DNA of 64,000 nt from CAZNPU01 sp964575335. Lineage in GTDB: Bacteria > Planctomycetota > Phycisphaerae > Phycisphaerales > SM1A02. Position numbers and translations under genes: made by a program. Of this stretch, positions 26,276-35,931 are shown piece after piece. The notes under the pieces were generated by a model. That model was not told the DNA's origin, did not search any database, and saw only the letters and a list, made by a program, of their open reading frames with translations. Positions within the stretch are counted from its first letter, which is position 1; every line of letters starts with the position of its first letter. The stretch is from assembly GCA_964575335.1 (NCBI GenBank), contig CAZNPU010000006.1, positions 1 through 64,000 of the forward strand, given 5' to 3'.

Positions 26276-28762
26276 ATGGTTATGAACCGCAAGAACTTGT
26301 TCCTCGCGGGCGCCTTGACCGCCTGCACCTTTCAACCCGCCCAGGCAGGGCTGATCTTGTCGCAATGGATCGGCCCCAATGAAGGCAATTGGAGCGTTGC
26401 AGCATCCTGGTCACCTGCCAGCGTGCCCAATAACCACGACGATATCCAGTACGCGGTTACCATCGACAACGGATCGATCGTTTTTCTGAATCAGAACACG
26501 ACCATCAGCACCCTGAGCGTAGCGGCTGGGAATCAGTTGACGATCAACAACTCCCGCAGGCTGGAGGTGAGTGCGTCCGATCGCGGGGGCATCATCAACA
26601 ATGCCGGCGTGATTCGAATCGATGCCGGTGCCTCGAGCACCTATCTTCAACCCGTCGGTGGCCTGGTGTCGCTCACCGGCGGCGGCACGATCGAGCTGTC
26701 TGACAGTCCCAACAACTGGATCTATCGCGCCGACGCGAGCGGCTCGCTTGTGAATGTCGACAACATCATCCGCGGCTCGGGGCACTTGAGCTGGTCCAGC
26801 GTGCCTACGTCCATCACGAATTATGCATTGATCATCGCTGATCAACCGACGCCGCTGGAAGTGCATCCAAGCAGCGCTTTGTTCACTAACCGCGGCACAA
26901 TGCGAGCGGAGCTGGGGGGCACGATGCGTTTGACGGGTGGGGCGTATGACAACGATCAGAGCGTCATTGAAGCCCTTGCGGATTCCACCGTTGAGCTGAA
27001 CGGCAATGCCATCATCACCGGCGGCGTGCTTGACACTTCCGACACGGGCGTGATCGTTGTGACAGGCTCGACGCCTCGGCTGGTGAACCTCACGCAGTCT
27101 GGATGGCTCCGGATCAATAACAGCCGCAACTTGCACATCGAAGGCGTGATTCACAACACCGGCACGATCGAGCTCGACGGCGATCAGTCGTCCACGTACC
27201 TTCAGCCTGTCGGCGGCCTGGTATCCTTGACCGGCGGCGGCACCATCCTGATGTCCGACAGCGCGAACAACTGGATCTACCGCGGCGACGCGACCGGCGC
27301 GCTGCTGAACGTGGACAATACCATCCGCGGCTCGGGGCACTTGAGCTGGTCCAGCACGCCTACGCCCATCACGAATCATGCTTTGATCATCGCTGATCAA
27401 CCGACGCGACTTGAAGTGCATCCGAACAGCGCTTTGTTCACCAACACCGGCACAATGCAGGCCGCCAATGGTGGAACGCTGCGGCTCAACGGCGGCGAGT
27501 ATCTCAATGTCGACGGTGTCATTGAAGCCCTTGCGGGTTCCACCGTTGAACTGAACGGCAACGCCATCATCACCGGCGGCGTGCTTGACACTGCCGATAC
27601 GGGTGTAATCGCTGTGACAAACTCAACGCCTCGACTGGTTGACCTTACCCAAGCCGGCCTGCTCACGATCAACAACAATCGCACGCTGCAACTCGAAGGC
27701 GTGATTCACAACACCGGCACAATCCAGATCAACGCCAATCAGTCAAGTACGAATCTGCGTCTTGTCGGCGCAGTCACGCTCACTGGCAGCGGCACGATCG
27801 AACTGTCCGACAGCCCCAACAACTCGATCTATCGCGCCGACGCCATCGGCTCGCTTGTGAATGTCGATAACACTATTCGCGGCTCGGGCAATCTCGGCTC
27901 GAACAACGTGCCGACCGACATCCTCAATCAGGGCACGATCATCGCGGATGGCAACGTCGCGCTTGCGATCCGTGGTCACAGCGCGAACGGTTTCCGCAAT
28001 GAAGGCTTCGTTGAAGCCAGCGGCGTCGGCGGCATCACCAGCTCTGGCGCGAATTTCACCAACGCCGGCCAGGTTCTCGTGAACAGCAGCAGTTCGTTCA
28101 CACGCGTCGGCAACCTGACGCAGACGGCCGGCTCGACCACCGTCAACGGCGTGCTTGCTGTCAGCAGCGGTTCGCTCCTTGTACAGGGCGGCGCCCTCAA
28201 GGGTTCCGGTCAGGTCAGTGGCCAGGTCAACAACACCGGCGGCGTGGTTGAGCCTGGCGCTTCCATCGGCACGTTGACCATCAACGGTTCGTACACGCAA
28301 ACCAGCGACGGCGCATTGCACATCGAATTGGGCGGCGGCTCGGCGCGCAGCAACGGGCATGATCAACTGGTCATCAGCGGCAACGCATCGCTCGACGGCG
28401 CCCTTCAGCTTTCGCTGATCAACACCTGCAAGCTGGCCGTCGGCCAGGAGTTTGTCGTGTTGACCTCAAACGCGCTGACCGGCAAGTTCAGCGCCGTTGA
28501 AGGTCCTGCCGGCCTGCACGTGATTTACGATAACCAGAGCGTGACCGTGAAGGTGGTCGAGGAGATCTGTCCGGCCGATGTTTCCTGCGATGGACTGGTC
28601 AACGTTGACGACCTGCTTGCCGTGATCGGCACGTGGGGAGCGTGTGCCGATGTTCCGTGTTCGTCAACCTGCGTGACGGATATCGCGCCGCCTGGAGGCG
28701 ACTGTGTAGTCGACGTCAATGATCTGCTCATGGTGATCGCCAACTGGGGCGCTTGCCAGTAA
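26276..28762 (+). CDS. Large repetitive secreted beta-helix-type protein with dockerin-like tail
   Basis: 828 residues from ATG 26276, behind GGAGAAAAG (a second ATG two codons on is possible). Signal peptide LFLAGALTACTFQPAQAG. Most of the protein is a repetitive series of short Asn/Gly/Thr-rich strands, as in autotransporter or pectin-lyase-like beta-helices. A unit of about 190 residues occurs almost identically twice and a third time in part. Near the end come a beta-sandwich autotransporter-like segment (VEPGASIGTLTINGSYTQTS) and two EF-hand dockerin-like motifs (VSCDGLVNVDDLLAVIGTWG, then CVVDVNDLLMVIANWGAC). No outer-membrane barrel is seen. Probably cell-surface or matrix protein. Confidence 0.85.
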   Translation: MVMNRKNLFLAGALTACTFQPAQAGLILSQWIGPNEGNWSVAASWSPASVPNNHDDIQYAVTIDNGSIVFLNQNTTISTLSVAAGNQLTINNSRRLEVSASDRGGIINNAGVIRIDAGASSTYLQPVGGLVSLTGGGTIELSDSPNNWIYRADASGSLVNVDNIIRGSGHLSWSSVPTSITNYALIIADQPTPLEVHPSSALFTNRGTMRAELGGTMRLTGGAYDNDQSVIEALADSTVELNGNAIITGGVLDTSDTGVIVVTGSTPRLVNLTQSGWLRINNSRNLHIEGVIHNTGTIELDGDQSSTYLQPVGGLVSLTGGGTILMSDSANNWIYRGDATGALLNVDNTIRGSGHLSWSSTPTPITNHALIIADQPTRLEVHPNSALFTNTGTMQAANGGTLRLNGGEYLNVDGVIEALAGSTVELNGNAIITGGVLDTADTGVIAVTNSTPRLVDLTQAGLLTINNNRTLQLEGVIHNTGTIQINANQSSTNLRLVGAVTLTGSGTIELSDSPNNSIYRADAIGSLVNVDNTIRGSGNLGSNNVPTDILNQGTIIADGNVALAIRGHSANGFRNEGFVEASGVGGITSSGANFTNAGQVLVNSSSSFTRVGNLTQTAGSTTVNGVLAVSSGSLLVQGGALKGSGQVSGQVNNTGGVVEPGASIGTLTINGSYTQTSDGALHIELGGGSARSNGHDQLVISGNASLDGALQLSLINTCKLAVGQEFVVLTSNALTGKFSAVEGPAGLHVIYDNQSVTVKVVEEICPADVSCDGLVNVDDLLAVIGTWGACADVPCSSTCVTDIAPPGGDCVVDVNDLLMVIANWGACQ
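26530..27880 (+). repeat. Tandem repeats inside the beta-helix protein gene
   Basis: A unit of about 570 bases starts near 26530, repeats near 27100 and begins a third, shortened copy near 27655. Blocks such as GGCTCGGGGCACTTGAGCTGG and GGCAACGCCATCATCACCGG-type sequence recur almost unchanged, indicating recent duplication or homogenisation. Confidence 0.85.
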
Positions 28763-28800
28763 CCGTGACGAAGAAGATGCAGTGAGGGAATGGAGGGTCA

Positions 28801-28834
28801 GGGCGGGCGCAGCAGTGCGTCCGCCCTTTTTATT
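28801..28834 (+). terminator. Terminator after the beta-helix protein
   Basis: GGGCGGGCGCA pairs with TGCGTCCGCCC (one G-T wobble) around an AGCAG-type loop, followed by TTTTTATTT. Confidence 0.85.
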
Positions 28835-28884
28835 TCCAGTTGTTGAACTTGGCTGATCGGACGCGGCGCGGTACACAGGCGGCC

Positions 28885-29778
<894 letters not shown>

Positions 29779-30338
29779 TCAAGAGCATGAGAAAAGAAAC
29801 AGGGTGAGCTTGACAAGGTGACGCAGTGAAAGGGTGACAAGGTGATCTGCTTGCGTATTGGTATCGCCTCATCACCCCTGCACCTTGTCACTGTGTTACC
29901 GTGTCTTCCCTTCACCTTTCACCTTGCCAAACCATTGATTGGCTGACGGTCATCTGAATCGAACCATCATCATTCACCTCCGCGCTCTCTGTGATCTCCG
30001 CGGTAAATTTGGCTGAGAATGATTTACCGCGGAGTACGCGGAGCACACGGAGATGGAAGGGGTGGTGAGGTGAGTTGCTGCGTCACGCAGCCATTGGCTG
30101 ATCAAATCACCCAAGCCGCGATCGATGGCATCATGCGCCGGGCACTGCCACAACCTTCCTCATTCACCTCCGCGCTCTCTGCGGTAAATGAGCTGAGAAC
30201 GATCCATCCACCGCGGAGCACATGGAGGTGGGAATGGGCGCTCAATGACGCCAGAAAATTCCGCATCGTACTTGCCCTGTGTTCGCAGCGCGACCACGAT
30301 TAGGCATTCGCTTGTTTGCGATGGATGGAGGCGTACCT
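29779..30338. repeat. Compound CCGCGGAG repeat region, copies 3 and 4
   Basis: 560 bases without a gene. A core like copy 1 (AAGGTGATCTGCTTGCG, then CGCCTCATCACCCCTGCACC) at 29830-29900 is followed by a right arm (ATTCACCTCCGCGCTCTCTG and ATCTCCGCGGTAAAT) ending near 30008. A new left arm (TTTACCGCGGAGTACGCGG) begins at 30023, a right arm lies at 30163-30188 and a further CCGCGGAG arm at 30211. So at least one intact and one partial element are nested or abutting. Confidence 0.7.
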
Positions 30339-30812
30339 ATGGCTGTGCTGATGGAATTGTCCCGCATCTTTATCCGTGAGATGACGGACATGCAGATCAT
30401 CGAACTGACCGAGGTGGATGGCGATCGCACATTTCCGATCGTTATCGGCCTACCGGAGGCGTTTGCCATTGATCGGCGACTCAAGGGCATTGAAATTCCG
30501 CGGCCGCAGACCCACGATCTGCTTGCATCAACCATTCGACACCTGGGCGGCACGCTCAAGCGCATTCTCATCAACGATCTTTCGCAGGGCACTTTTTACG
30601 CCACATTGGTCGTGGAGCAGGACGGCCGCGAGATCGAGATCGATTCGCGACCTTCCGACGCCATCGCGCTGGGCGTGGCGGAGGATGTGCCGATTTACGT
30701 CGCTGAGCACGTGCTGGAGCAGACACAGCTTGATGCGATGGAGATGGAAGACAGTGATGACAGCGACGACGAGGAAGACGATGACGATGATGACGACGAG
30801 GGCTGGGTTTAG
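30339..30812 (+). CDS. Bifunctional nuclease family (DUF151) protein with acidic tail
   Basis: 157 residues from ATG 30339, eight bases after GGAGG. The body matches the BFN/DUF151 fold: ELTEVDGDRTFPIVIGLPEA, then HDLLASTIRHLGGTLKRILI and IDSRPSDAIALGVAEDVPIY. Related proteins have DNase/RNase activity or bind nucleic acid. The last 27 residues are almost all Asp and Glu (SDDSDDEEDDDDDDDEGW), an unusual acidic tail that could mimic nucleic acid or bind divalent metals. Monocistronic; preceded by repeat elements. Confidence 0.92.
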   Translation: MAVLMELSRIFIREMTDMQIIELTEVDGDRTFPIVIGLPEAFAIDRRLKGIEIPRPQTHDLLASTIRHLGGTLKRILINDLSQGTFYATLVVEQDGREIEIDSRPSDAIALGVAEDVPIYVAEHVLEQTQLDAMEMEDSDDSDDEEDDDDDDDEGWV

Positions 30813-30975
30813 CCGATGTCTGTGTAAGAGCGCAGTGAGTCGAACATTCGCCAGGCCAATATTCGACAGGTCAGCAAGTCAACTGGCGGCTGGCTGCTGC
30901 GTGCTGCTGTTGTCGACTTCTTTCAACGTGCGAGCCTGTTGATGTATTGAGCTGTTGACTTTCGCTTCCTTGCCG

Positions 30976-32232
30976 ATGCGGATCATCAATCCATTGCCGC
31001 AGATGTATCTGACGCAAACCGCCGGCGTTGGCGGACGCATCAAAGTCAGGCCGGAGGATTTTCTGGTTGACGAGATTCCGCTGTACGAGCCGGAAGGTGA
31101 AGGCGAGCACCTGTATCTGTGCATTCAGAAAAGCAACGTGTCCCACGGGGAGATGATGAGTTGTCTTCGTCGGCACTTCAAGGTGCGTGAACGCGCCATC
31201 GGTTTTGCCGGCATGAAAGACAAGGTCGGCGTGACGCGGCAGATGGTGTCCATTCACCAGCCGGCTGAGCCGATTGATCTGAACCTGCCGCATGATCGCA
31301 TGAACGTGCTTTGGTCGGCGTGGCATCGCAACAAGCTGCGGCTTGGTCATCTGGCGGGCAATCGGTTCTCAATACGGATTCGCGATACCGATCCGCTCAA
31401 GGCGCCGCTGGCGCTTCGAACGCTGCGCATTCTGGAACGTGAAGGCGTGCCCAACTACTTCGGATCGCAGCGTTTTGGCTACCGCCGCAACAACCACATG
31501 CTGGGAGCCAGGTATCTGGTCGGCGACTGGCGCGGCTTGCTTGCCAATCTGCTGGGAACAGCAGGAGCGGCGTTTCCTGAATATCAGCGTGAGCGGCGTG
31601 AGTTGTTCGATGCAGGACGATACGAAGAAGCTGCAGCGATGTGGCCCACTTCTGATCGTGCGGAACGCATCGCTTCCACAGTGCTGGCAGGCGGCGCGAG
31701 CGAACGCGATGCGTGTCTGGCGGTTGGCCACACGGCATTGGCGTTCTGGGTCAGTGCGCTGCAGTCAGCGATGTTCAACCGCGTGCTCGACAGGCGGCTG
31801 GAAGCGGGCACGCTCACGACGTTGCTGGAAGGCGATCTGGCGTTCAGGCACGACAACCGCGCGGTGTTTGCTGTAACAGCGGAAGAGTTGGCGACGGGCG
31901 AACTGCCGCAACGCCTGGCAGCGATGGAGATTTCGCCTTCAGGCCCGATGTGGGGCAAGGCGATGGTGCAGGCCGGCGGTGCGGTGGCTGAGATCGAACG
32001 CGAAGCGCTTGACGCCATCGACATTCCCGCGGAGGCGGTGCTGGCTGGCGAACGCAGTCCCGACGGCGGGCGGCGTCCGCTGCGCGTTCCCATTCGCAAC
32101 GCTTCGCTGGACGCAGGTATCGACGAGCACGGTTCATATATCCGCCTGGCATTTGATCTCCCGCGTGGTGCGTACGCCACGATCGTATTGCGCGAGATTA
32201 TGAAAAACGATGAAGGCGAATCGGACAGTTGA
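30976..32232 (+). CDS. truD: tRNA pseudouridine(13) synthase
   Basis: 418 residues from ATG 30976; a TTG seven codons upstream is also in frame. TruD converts U13 of tRNA-Glu to pseudouridine. Family motifs: GGRIKVRPEDFLVDEIPLYE, the catalytic-Asp segment IGFAGMKDKVGVTRQMVS, NYFGSQRFGYRRNN and, near the end, RGAYATIVLREIMK. Length is near the upper family range. No ribosome-binding site is clear, so the start is uncertain. Confidence 0.94.
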   Translation: MRIINPLPQMYLTQTAGVGGRIKVRPEDFLVDEIPLYEPEGEGEHLYLCIQKSNVSHGEMMSCLRRHFKVRERAIGFAGMKDKVGVTRQMVSIHQPAEPIDLNLPHDRMNVLWSAWHRNKLRLGHLAGNRFSIRIRDTDPLKAPLALRTLRILEREGVPNYFGSQRFGYRRNNHMLGARYLVGDWRGLLANLLGTAGAAFPEYQRERRELFDAGRYEEAAAMWPTSDRAERIASTVLAGGASERDACLAVGHTALAFWVSALQSAMFNRVLDRRLEAGTLTTLLEGDLAFRHDNRAVFAVTAEELATGELPQRLAAMEISPSGPMWGKAMVQAGGAVAEIEREALDAIDIPAEAVLAGERSPDGGRRPLRVPIRNASLDAGIDEHGSYIRLAFDLPRGAYATIVLREIMKNDEGESDS

Positions 32233-32245
32233 ACGCCGCTGTTGA

Positions 32246-32923
32246 TTATGGCAGCACGTTGTGCGATCGCAGCGCAGCGAGAAACTGCTCAGCGGTGTTG
32301 CCGCGATAATCGATCTGCACTGCGTTCCAGCCGACTGCTTGTGCGGAGGCGACGTTTTCAGGCAGATCGTCGAAGAACAGAATCTCATTGCCGCGATAGT
32401 TCACGTGCTGCTCAAACGCGCGGTAGATCGCTTGATCCGGTTTGTGCAGTCCGAGCAGGTGTGACGCGTGGCGATGACGCAGGCGGCTGATTGCGGGATA
32501 TTCAAGCAGCCGCTCCCAATGAGCGTGGTTGGTGTTTGATAACGCAGCGGTCTCAATGCCGACTTCATGCAGAGAGTCGATGACCTCGCATACGCCCTCG
32601 TATTCGCCCAGCAGGATTGCCTGATGAAGCATGCGCAGTTCGTCAGGCGAATATGCGCCGTCGATGAGCTCGCTGATTCGCGTGGCCCATGTGGCCTCGT
32701 CGATCAGCCCCAGACCGAGCTGTACGCTCAGCTCCTGCCAACCGTCAACAGCGGGGTGGCCGTTGTTGCAGGCGATGCGCATATCGAAACCCGCAGCGTC
32801 GCATACTTCCTGCCACGAGCGACAGATGCGCACCAGCACGCCGCCAAGATCAAAACACACCAGGCGAATGGGAGAGAGTATCTTCACGTTCACGCAGACA
32901 TGGTAGGCGGGGAAATGTCGCAT
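32246..32923 (-). CDS. HAD-superfamily (IA) phosphatase-like hydrolase
   Basis: About 225 residues from ATG 32923. HAD motif I is VCFDLGGVLVRI: the nucleophile Asp is present, and the acid/base Asp position is Gly (DLGGV), as in the IA group including YihX-like alpha-glucose-1-phosphatases. Motif II AALSNTNHAHW, motif III KPDQAIYRAFEQ (Lys), and motif IV ILFFDDLPENVASAQ are intact. Likely a soluble sugar-phosphatase; substrate unknown. An in-frame GTG at 32893, just before the domain, is an alternative start; the frame also stays open to 33043, where the translation is not domain-like. Convergent with truD. Confidence 0.9.
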   Translation of the reverse strand: MRHFPAYHVCVNVKILSPIRLVCFDLGGVLVRICRSWQEVCDAAGFDMRIACNNGHPAVDGWQELSVQLGLGLIDEATWATRISELIDGAYSPDELRMLHQAILLGEYEGVCEVIDSLHEVGIETAALSNTNHAHWERLLEYPAISRLRHRHASHLLGLHKPDQAIYRAFEQHVNYRGNEILFFDDLPENVASAQAVGWNAVQIDYRGNTAEQFLAALRSHNVLP

Positions 32924-33291
32924 CGACACCGCTGTTGCGCCAGTGGATCGGGCGCATTCTTCGGCATGTCGAGCGGAGCTGCTGAGGTTTACGATACGCT
33001 TGTGCGCACCGGCGCAGTGCTGCGCTGGTGACTGTTCAAGCAAGCAAATCGCCGCTTACTCAATCAGTATCAGTCTTCTTCCTGCTTCTGGGGTTGCCGA
33101 TGTGATGCTGCGTCTTATGTGTTCGCGGCTGGACTGCTGAACTTGTTCCTCATCGGCTGCGCATGCGAGCACGCCGATTGAACAACTCGCCAGCCTGCCG
33201 GTGCATCACTCTGGACGCCGACGAGCAGCGGTGGTTCTGCACCTCTACGTTGGGATGAATCCGCGTCAGCAACGCGCCAGCGTTGTGATCA
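32924..33291. other. Gene-free region
   Basis: 368 bases between the HAD gene and the tadA stop. Several short overlapping frames but none with recognisable features; no repeat or RNA structure noticed. Confidence 0.4.
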
Positions 33292-33819
33292 TTACGCTGA
33301 GCGAGACTGCCGATTGGCTTTCTGTTCGCGTCGGCGCTGCTGAAAGAACGCCTGCAACTGGCGGCGGCAACGATCGGCCAGTACTCCGCCGATCATCTTC
33401 ACGCGATGATTCAGGCGGTTATCGGTTGGGATGCGGTAGAGCGTTTCGCATGCGCCGGCTTTGGGATCGGTTGCGCCGTAGATCAACCGCTCCAGCCGGG
33501 CGTTGACGATCGCGCCGGCACACATGGGACACGGCTCAAGCGTGACCGCAAGCGAGCAGTCGCTCAGCCGCCACTCACCTAAAATCTTACCCGCCTTGGC
33601 GATGGCCAGCAGTTCCGCGTGACCGGTGGGATCGCTTGCTGATTCCCGCAGGTTGAAGGCTTCAGCAATGATTTTCGAACCCTTATACACCACCGCGCCC
33701 ACCGGCACTTCGCCCAAGGCAGCGGCTTTGTCGGCCAGCTCGATCGCGCGCTCCATCATCGCGATGTCAGTGTCGGTGACATCAGGATGGCGACTGGATT
33801 GCAGGCGAAGTCGAGCCAT
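33292..33819 (-). CDS. tadA: tRNA-specific adenosine deaminase
   Basis: 175 residues from ATG 33819. Zinc deaminase motifs: TGHAELLAIAKAG (HAE, near residue 63) and LEPCPMCAGAIVNARLERLI (PCxxC, near 92). Other TadA hallmarks are GEVPVGAVVYKG and the RIPTDNRLNHRVKMIGGVL end. It makes inosine at the wobble base of tRNA-Arg. The frame stays open upstream to a GTG at 33909, which overlaps the tatC stop (GTGA), so translational coupling from tatC with 30 extra Arg/Ser-rich residues is possible. tatC-tadA is a likely operon. Confidence 0.94.
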   Translation of the reverse strand: MARLRLQSSRHPDVTDTDIAMMERAIELADKAAALGEVPVGAVVYKGSKIIAEAFNLRESASDPTGHAELLAIAKAGKILGEWRLSDCSLAVTLEPCPMCAGAIVNARLERLIYGATDPKAGACETLYRIPTDNRLNHRVKMIGGVLADRCRRQLQAFFQQRRREQKANRQSRSA

Positions 33820-33905
33820 GGAACAGATTCTCCGCAACGTCCGCGAACGTCGCAGTCGGCAAAGAGCCGGGCTGCTGGAGCCTCGTCTGCCAAAACGCGA
33901 GGTCG

Positions 33906-35036
33906 TCACGGTGTGTGCTCCTCTTGATCGGCCTTCTCAGATCCATTATCGCTTTCACGCTGACGACGGCTGACGGTGAGTTCCATCTGTGCGGCCGAGC
34001 TGCGGTTATCCGGCGTTTGGCGACGCTTATCGGAGCGATTCCCGGGCCAGCGCATACGCAGGAGCCTGCCGTCGGCTACGGCAGACGCAGGAGCGAAAAC
34101 CAGCAGTATGATGCCCAGTTCATACAGTCCGTATAACGGTATGAGCATCATGATCATAGATAGCGCATCCGGCGGAGTGATGACGGCCGCCACGACGCCG
34201 CAGATGCCCAGTGCGTACGGCCGGTTCTTTTTGAGCCAATCAGCCGACGCCAGCCCCAGCCATCCCAGCAGCAGCACCACCAGCGGCGTCTGAAATGCGA
34301 TCGTAATCGCCAGGAACATCAGCAGCACAAAGCTGATGTATTCGCTGAGGCGATATTGCTGCACCACTGAGCCGTCGCTGGGTTGGGGCACGTGGATCAC
34401 CTCCACACTGCCGTCATCGTTGCCAGCCGCGACAAACAGTTTCAGGTCAGGCCACAGGAGCCACGCTTCGCCTGCTGCCGGTTCTGCAGGCGGGGCATAG
34501 CGCAGGGCGAGCGAAGTGTTGGTTTCAAGCGCCTGCTGAACGCGCGGATCGAGATCGGGCTGGGGCATCTTGACGACGACCGATGATCCAAACGCCACCA
34601 GCATGTACAGCATCAGCGGCAACATGGCGAAGTACATCAGCAGGACGCCTATCACGGTCAAGACGCCGCTGCCGGGCAACAGCACGCGAACGAATCGCTT
34701 TTCGTGCGGATACAGCCCCGGGCTGATGAACTTCCACGCCTGCCAGAGCACCCACGGCGCAGCGACAATCACGCCAGCGATCATGCTGAGCTTCAACTGG
34801 GTCATGATCATCTCGGCAGGGCCGATATTCTGCACCTGCTGCGGCAGACCGTGGGCTCTCAACACCCGAAAAAGCGGCAACAGCAGCCAACTGATCAGCG
34901 TATCGCTGAAGAAGAACGCGATGATGGTGATGGGCAGCGGCACCGCCAGTGCCAGCAGAAGCCGCATTCGCAGCTCTTCCAGGTGATCGCCGAAACTCAT
35001 GTTGTGGTCAAAGGATTGGTCGCGTGTCGAGGCCAT
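33906..35036 (-). CDS. tatC: Sec-independent (Tat) protein translocase subunit TatC
   Basis: 376 residues. TatC start motif MSFGDHLEELRMRLLLALAV, then the conserved GPAEMIMTQLKLSMIAGVIV and PWVLWQAWKFISPGLYPHEKR and, later, SEYISFVLLMFLAITIAFQTP. Six membrane helices are predicted. Two departures: about 65 extra residues in the second periplasmic loop (near residues 155-225), including acidic, soluble stretches, and a charged C-terminal tail of about 65 residues. TatC binds the twin-arginine signal; no tatA/B lies nearby. Upstream of tadA in the same operon. Confidence 0.96.
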   Translation of the reverse strand: MASTRDQSFDHNMSFGDHLEELRMRLLLALAVPLPITIIAFFFSDTLISWLLLPLFRVLRAHGLPQQVQNIGPAEMIMTQLKLSMIAGVIVAAPWVLWQAWKFISPGLYPHEKRFVRVLLPGSGVLTVIGVLLMYFAMLPLMLYMLVAFGSSVVVKMPQPDLDPRVQQALETNTSLALRYAPPAEPAAGEAWLLWPDLKLFVAAGNDDGSVEVIHVPQPSDGSVVQQYRLSEYISFVLLMFLAITIAFQTPLVVLLLGWLGLASADWLKKNRPYALGICGVVAAVITPPDALSMIMMLIPLYGLYELGIILLVFAPASAVADGRLLRMRWPGNRSDKRRQTPDNRSSAAQMELTVSRRQRESDNGSEKADQEEHTP

Positions 35037-35178
35037 GCCAGATGCCAGATCGTTGCCGCCATGTCATATATCCATCAGAGTGCTGAACGAGCAGCGTAAG
35101 GGTAAGCGATGCTCGCAGGCGGTGTTGCTGAAAGGCGGCACAACAAAATAGGCGTACTTTTCAGACAGGGCGCGCGAA

Positions 35179-35805
35179 TTGGAGCATCTTGATAAATCAA
35201 CGAGCCACCCGGAGCGAGCGCTGGATCGGCTCATTTCGAAAGCCCGCGCGGGTGATCGATTCGCCCAGCAGGAATTGTGGCGCGCCCACCGGCGGTGGGT
35301 GGCTGCGATCATTTTAGCTCACCGGCCGAAATCGGCCGAGGTGGACGATCTGATGCAGGAAGTGGCTGTCAAACTCATCTCTCGGCTCACGTCGTTGCGG
35401 GACAATGCGTCGTTTCGCCCGTGGCTGCGACAGATTGCCATCAACGTCTGCCGGGGAGCGGCCCGGTCGCATCGGCCCATGTTGCATCTGACGGATTCAG
35501 AGCCCAGCCGCAGACAGCAATCACCGCACACTCAGTTTTTCACACACCCGGCAACGGCGGACAATGGCGTCGAGGCTGTTGCTGAACAGCGTGATGAAGC
35601 GCAGCGGTTGATGGACCAGGCGCTCAGCCTGCCGCCGGAGTACCGTGAGCCGCTGCTGTTGCGATGCGTCCGCTCAATGACGTATCAGCAGATCAGCGAA
35701 CTGCTGGATTTGCCCGTAACCACAATTGAAACGCGCCTGGCCCGCGCGCGCAAAATGTTGCGTGAAGAACTGGGCGAGAACGTTCTGAGGGAAGACGATC
35801 GCTAG
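35179..35805 (+). CDS. ECF-type sigma factor
   Basis: 208 residues. Region 2: RALDRLISKARAGDRFAQQE and SAEVDDLMQEVAVKLISRLT, then RDNASFRPWLRQIAINVCRG. Region 4: ALSLPPEYREPLLLRCVRSM, TYQQISELLDLPVTTIETRL and ARARKMLREEL. The linker is long and His/Pro-rich. The start is a TTG at 35179; no ATG lies before region 2, and the start is uncertain by a few codons. An anti-sigma-like membrane protein follows, so the pair is likely a transmembrane signalling unit. Confidence 0.94.
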   Translation: MEHLDKSTSHPERALDRLISKARAGDRFAQQELWRAHRRWVAAIILAHRPKSAEVDDLMQEVAVKLISRLTSLRDNASFRPWLRQIAINVCRGAARSHRPMLHLTDSEPSRRQQSPHTQFFTHPATADNGVEAVAEQRDEAQRLMDQALSLPPEYREPLLLRCVRSMTYQQISELLDLPVTTIETRLARARKMLREELGENVLREDDR

Positions 35806-35931
35806 CGAGCTTGTTTGAACCTTTTTCTTTTTCTGCCCGATGCAGCACGGTTCGCATTTCATTATGAACAGCTGTCTGAACATGCCTCCAACCCAACGTC
35901 CCCTGATGTCCAGGTGGGTAGGGAATCAGCG

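Noticed and set aside
26411..27421. A 336-residue open frame opposite the beta-helix protein
   Set aside because: Antisense to the tandem repeats; its own repeats are just the reflection of those.
26530..27880. Possible CRISPR-like direct repeats
   Set aside because: Repeat units are ~570 bases, coding and contiguous; there are no short repeats with unique spacers and no cas genes.
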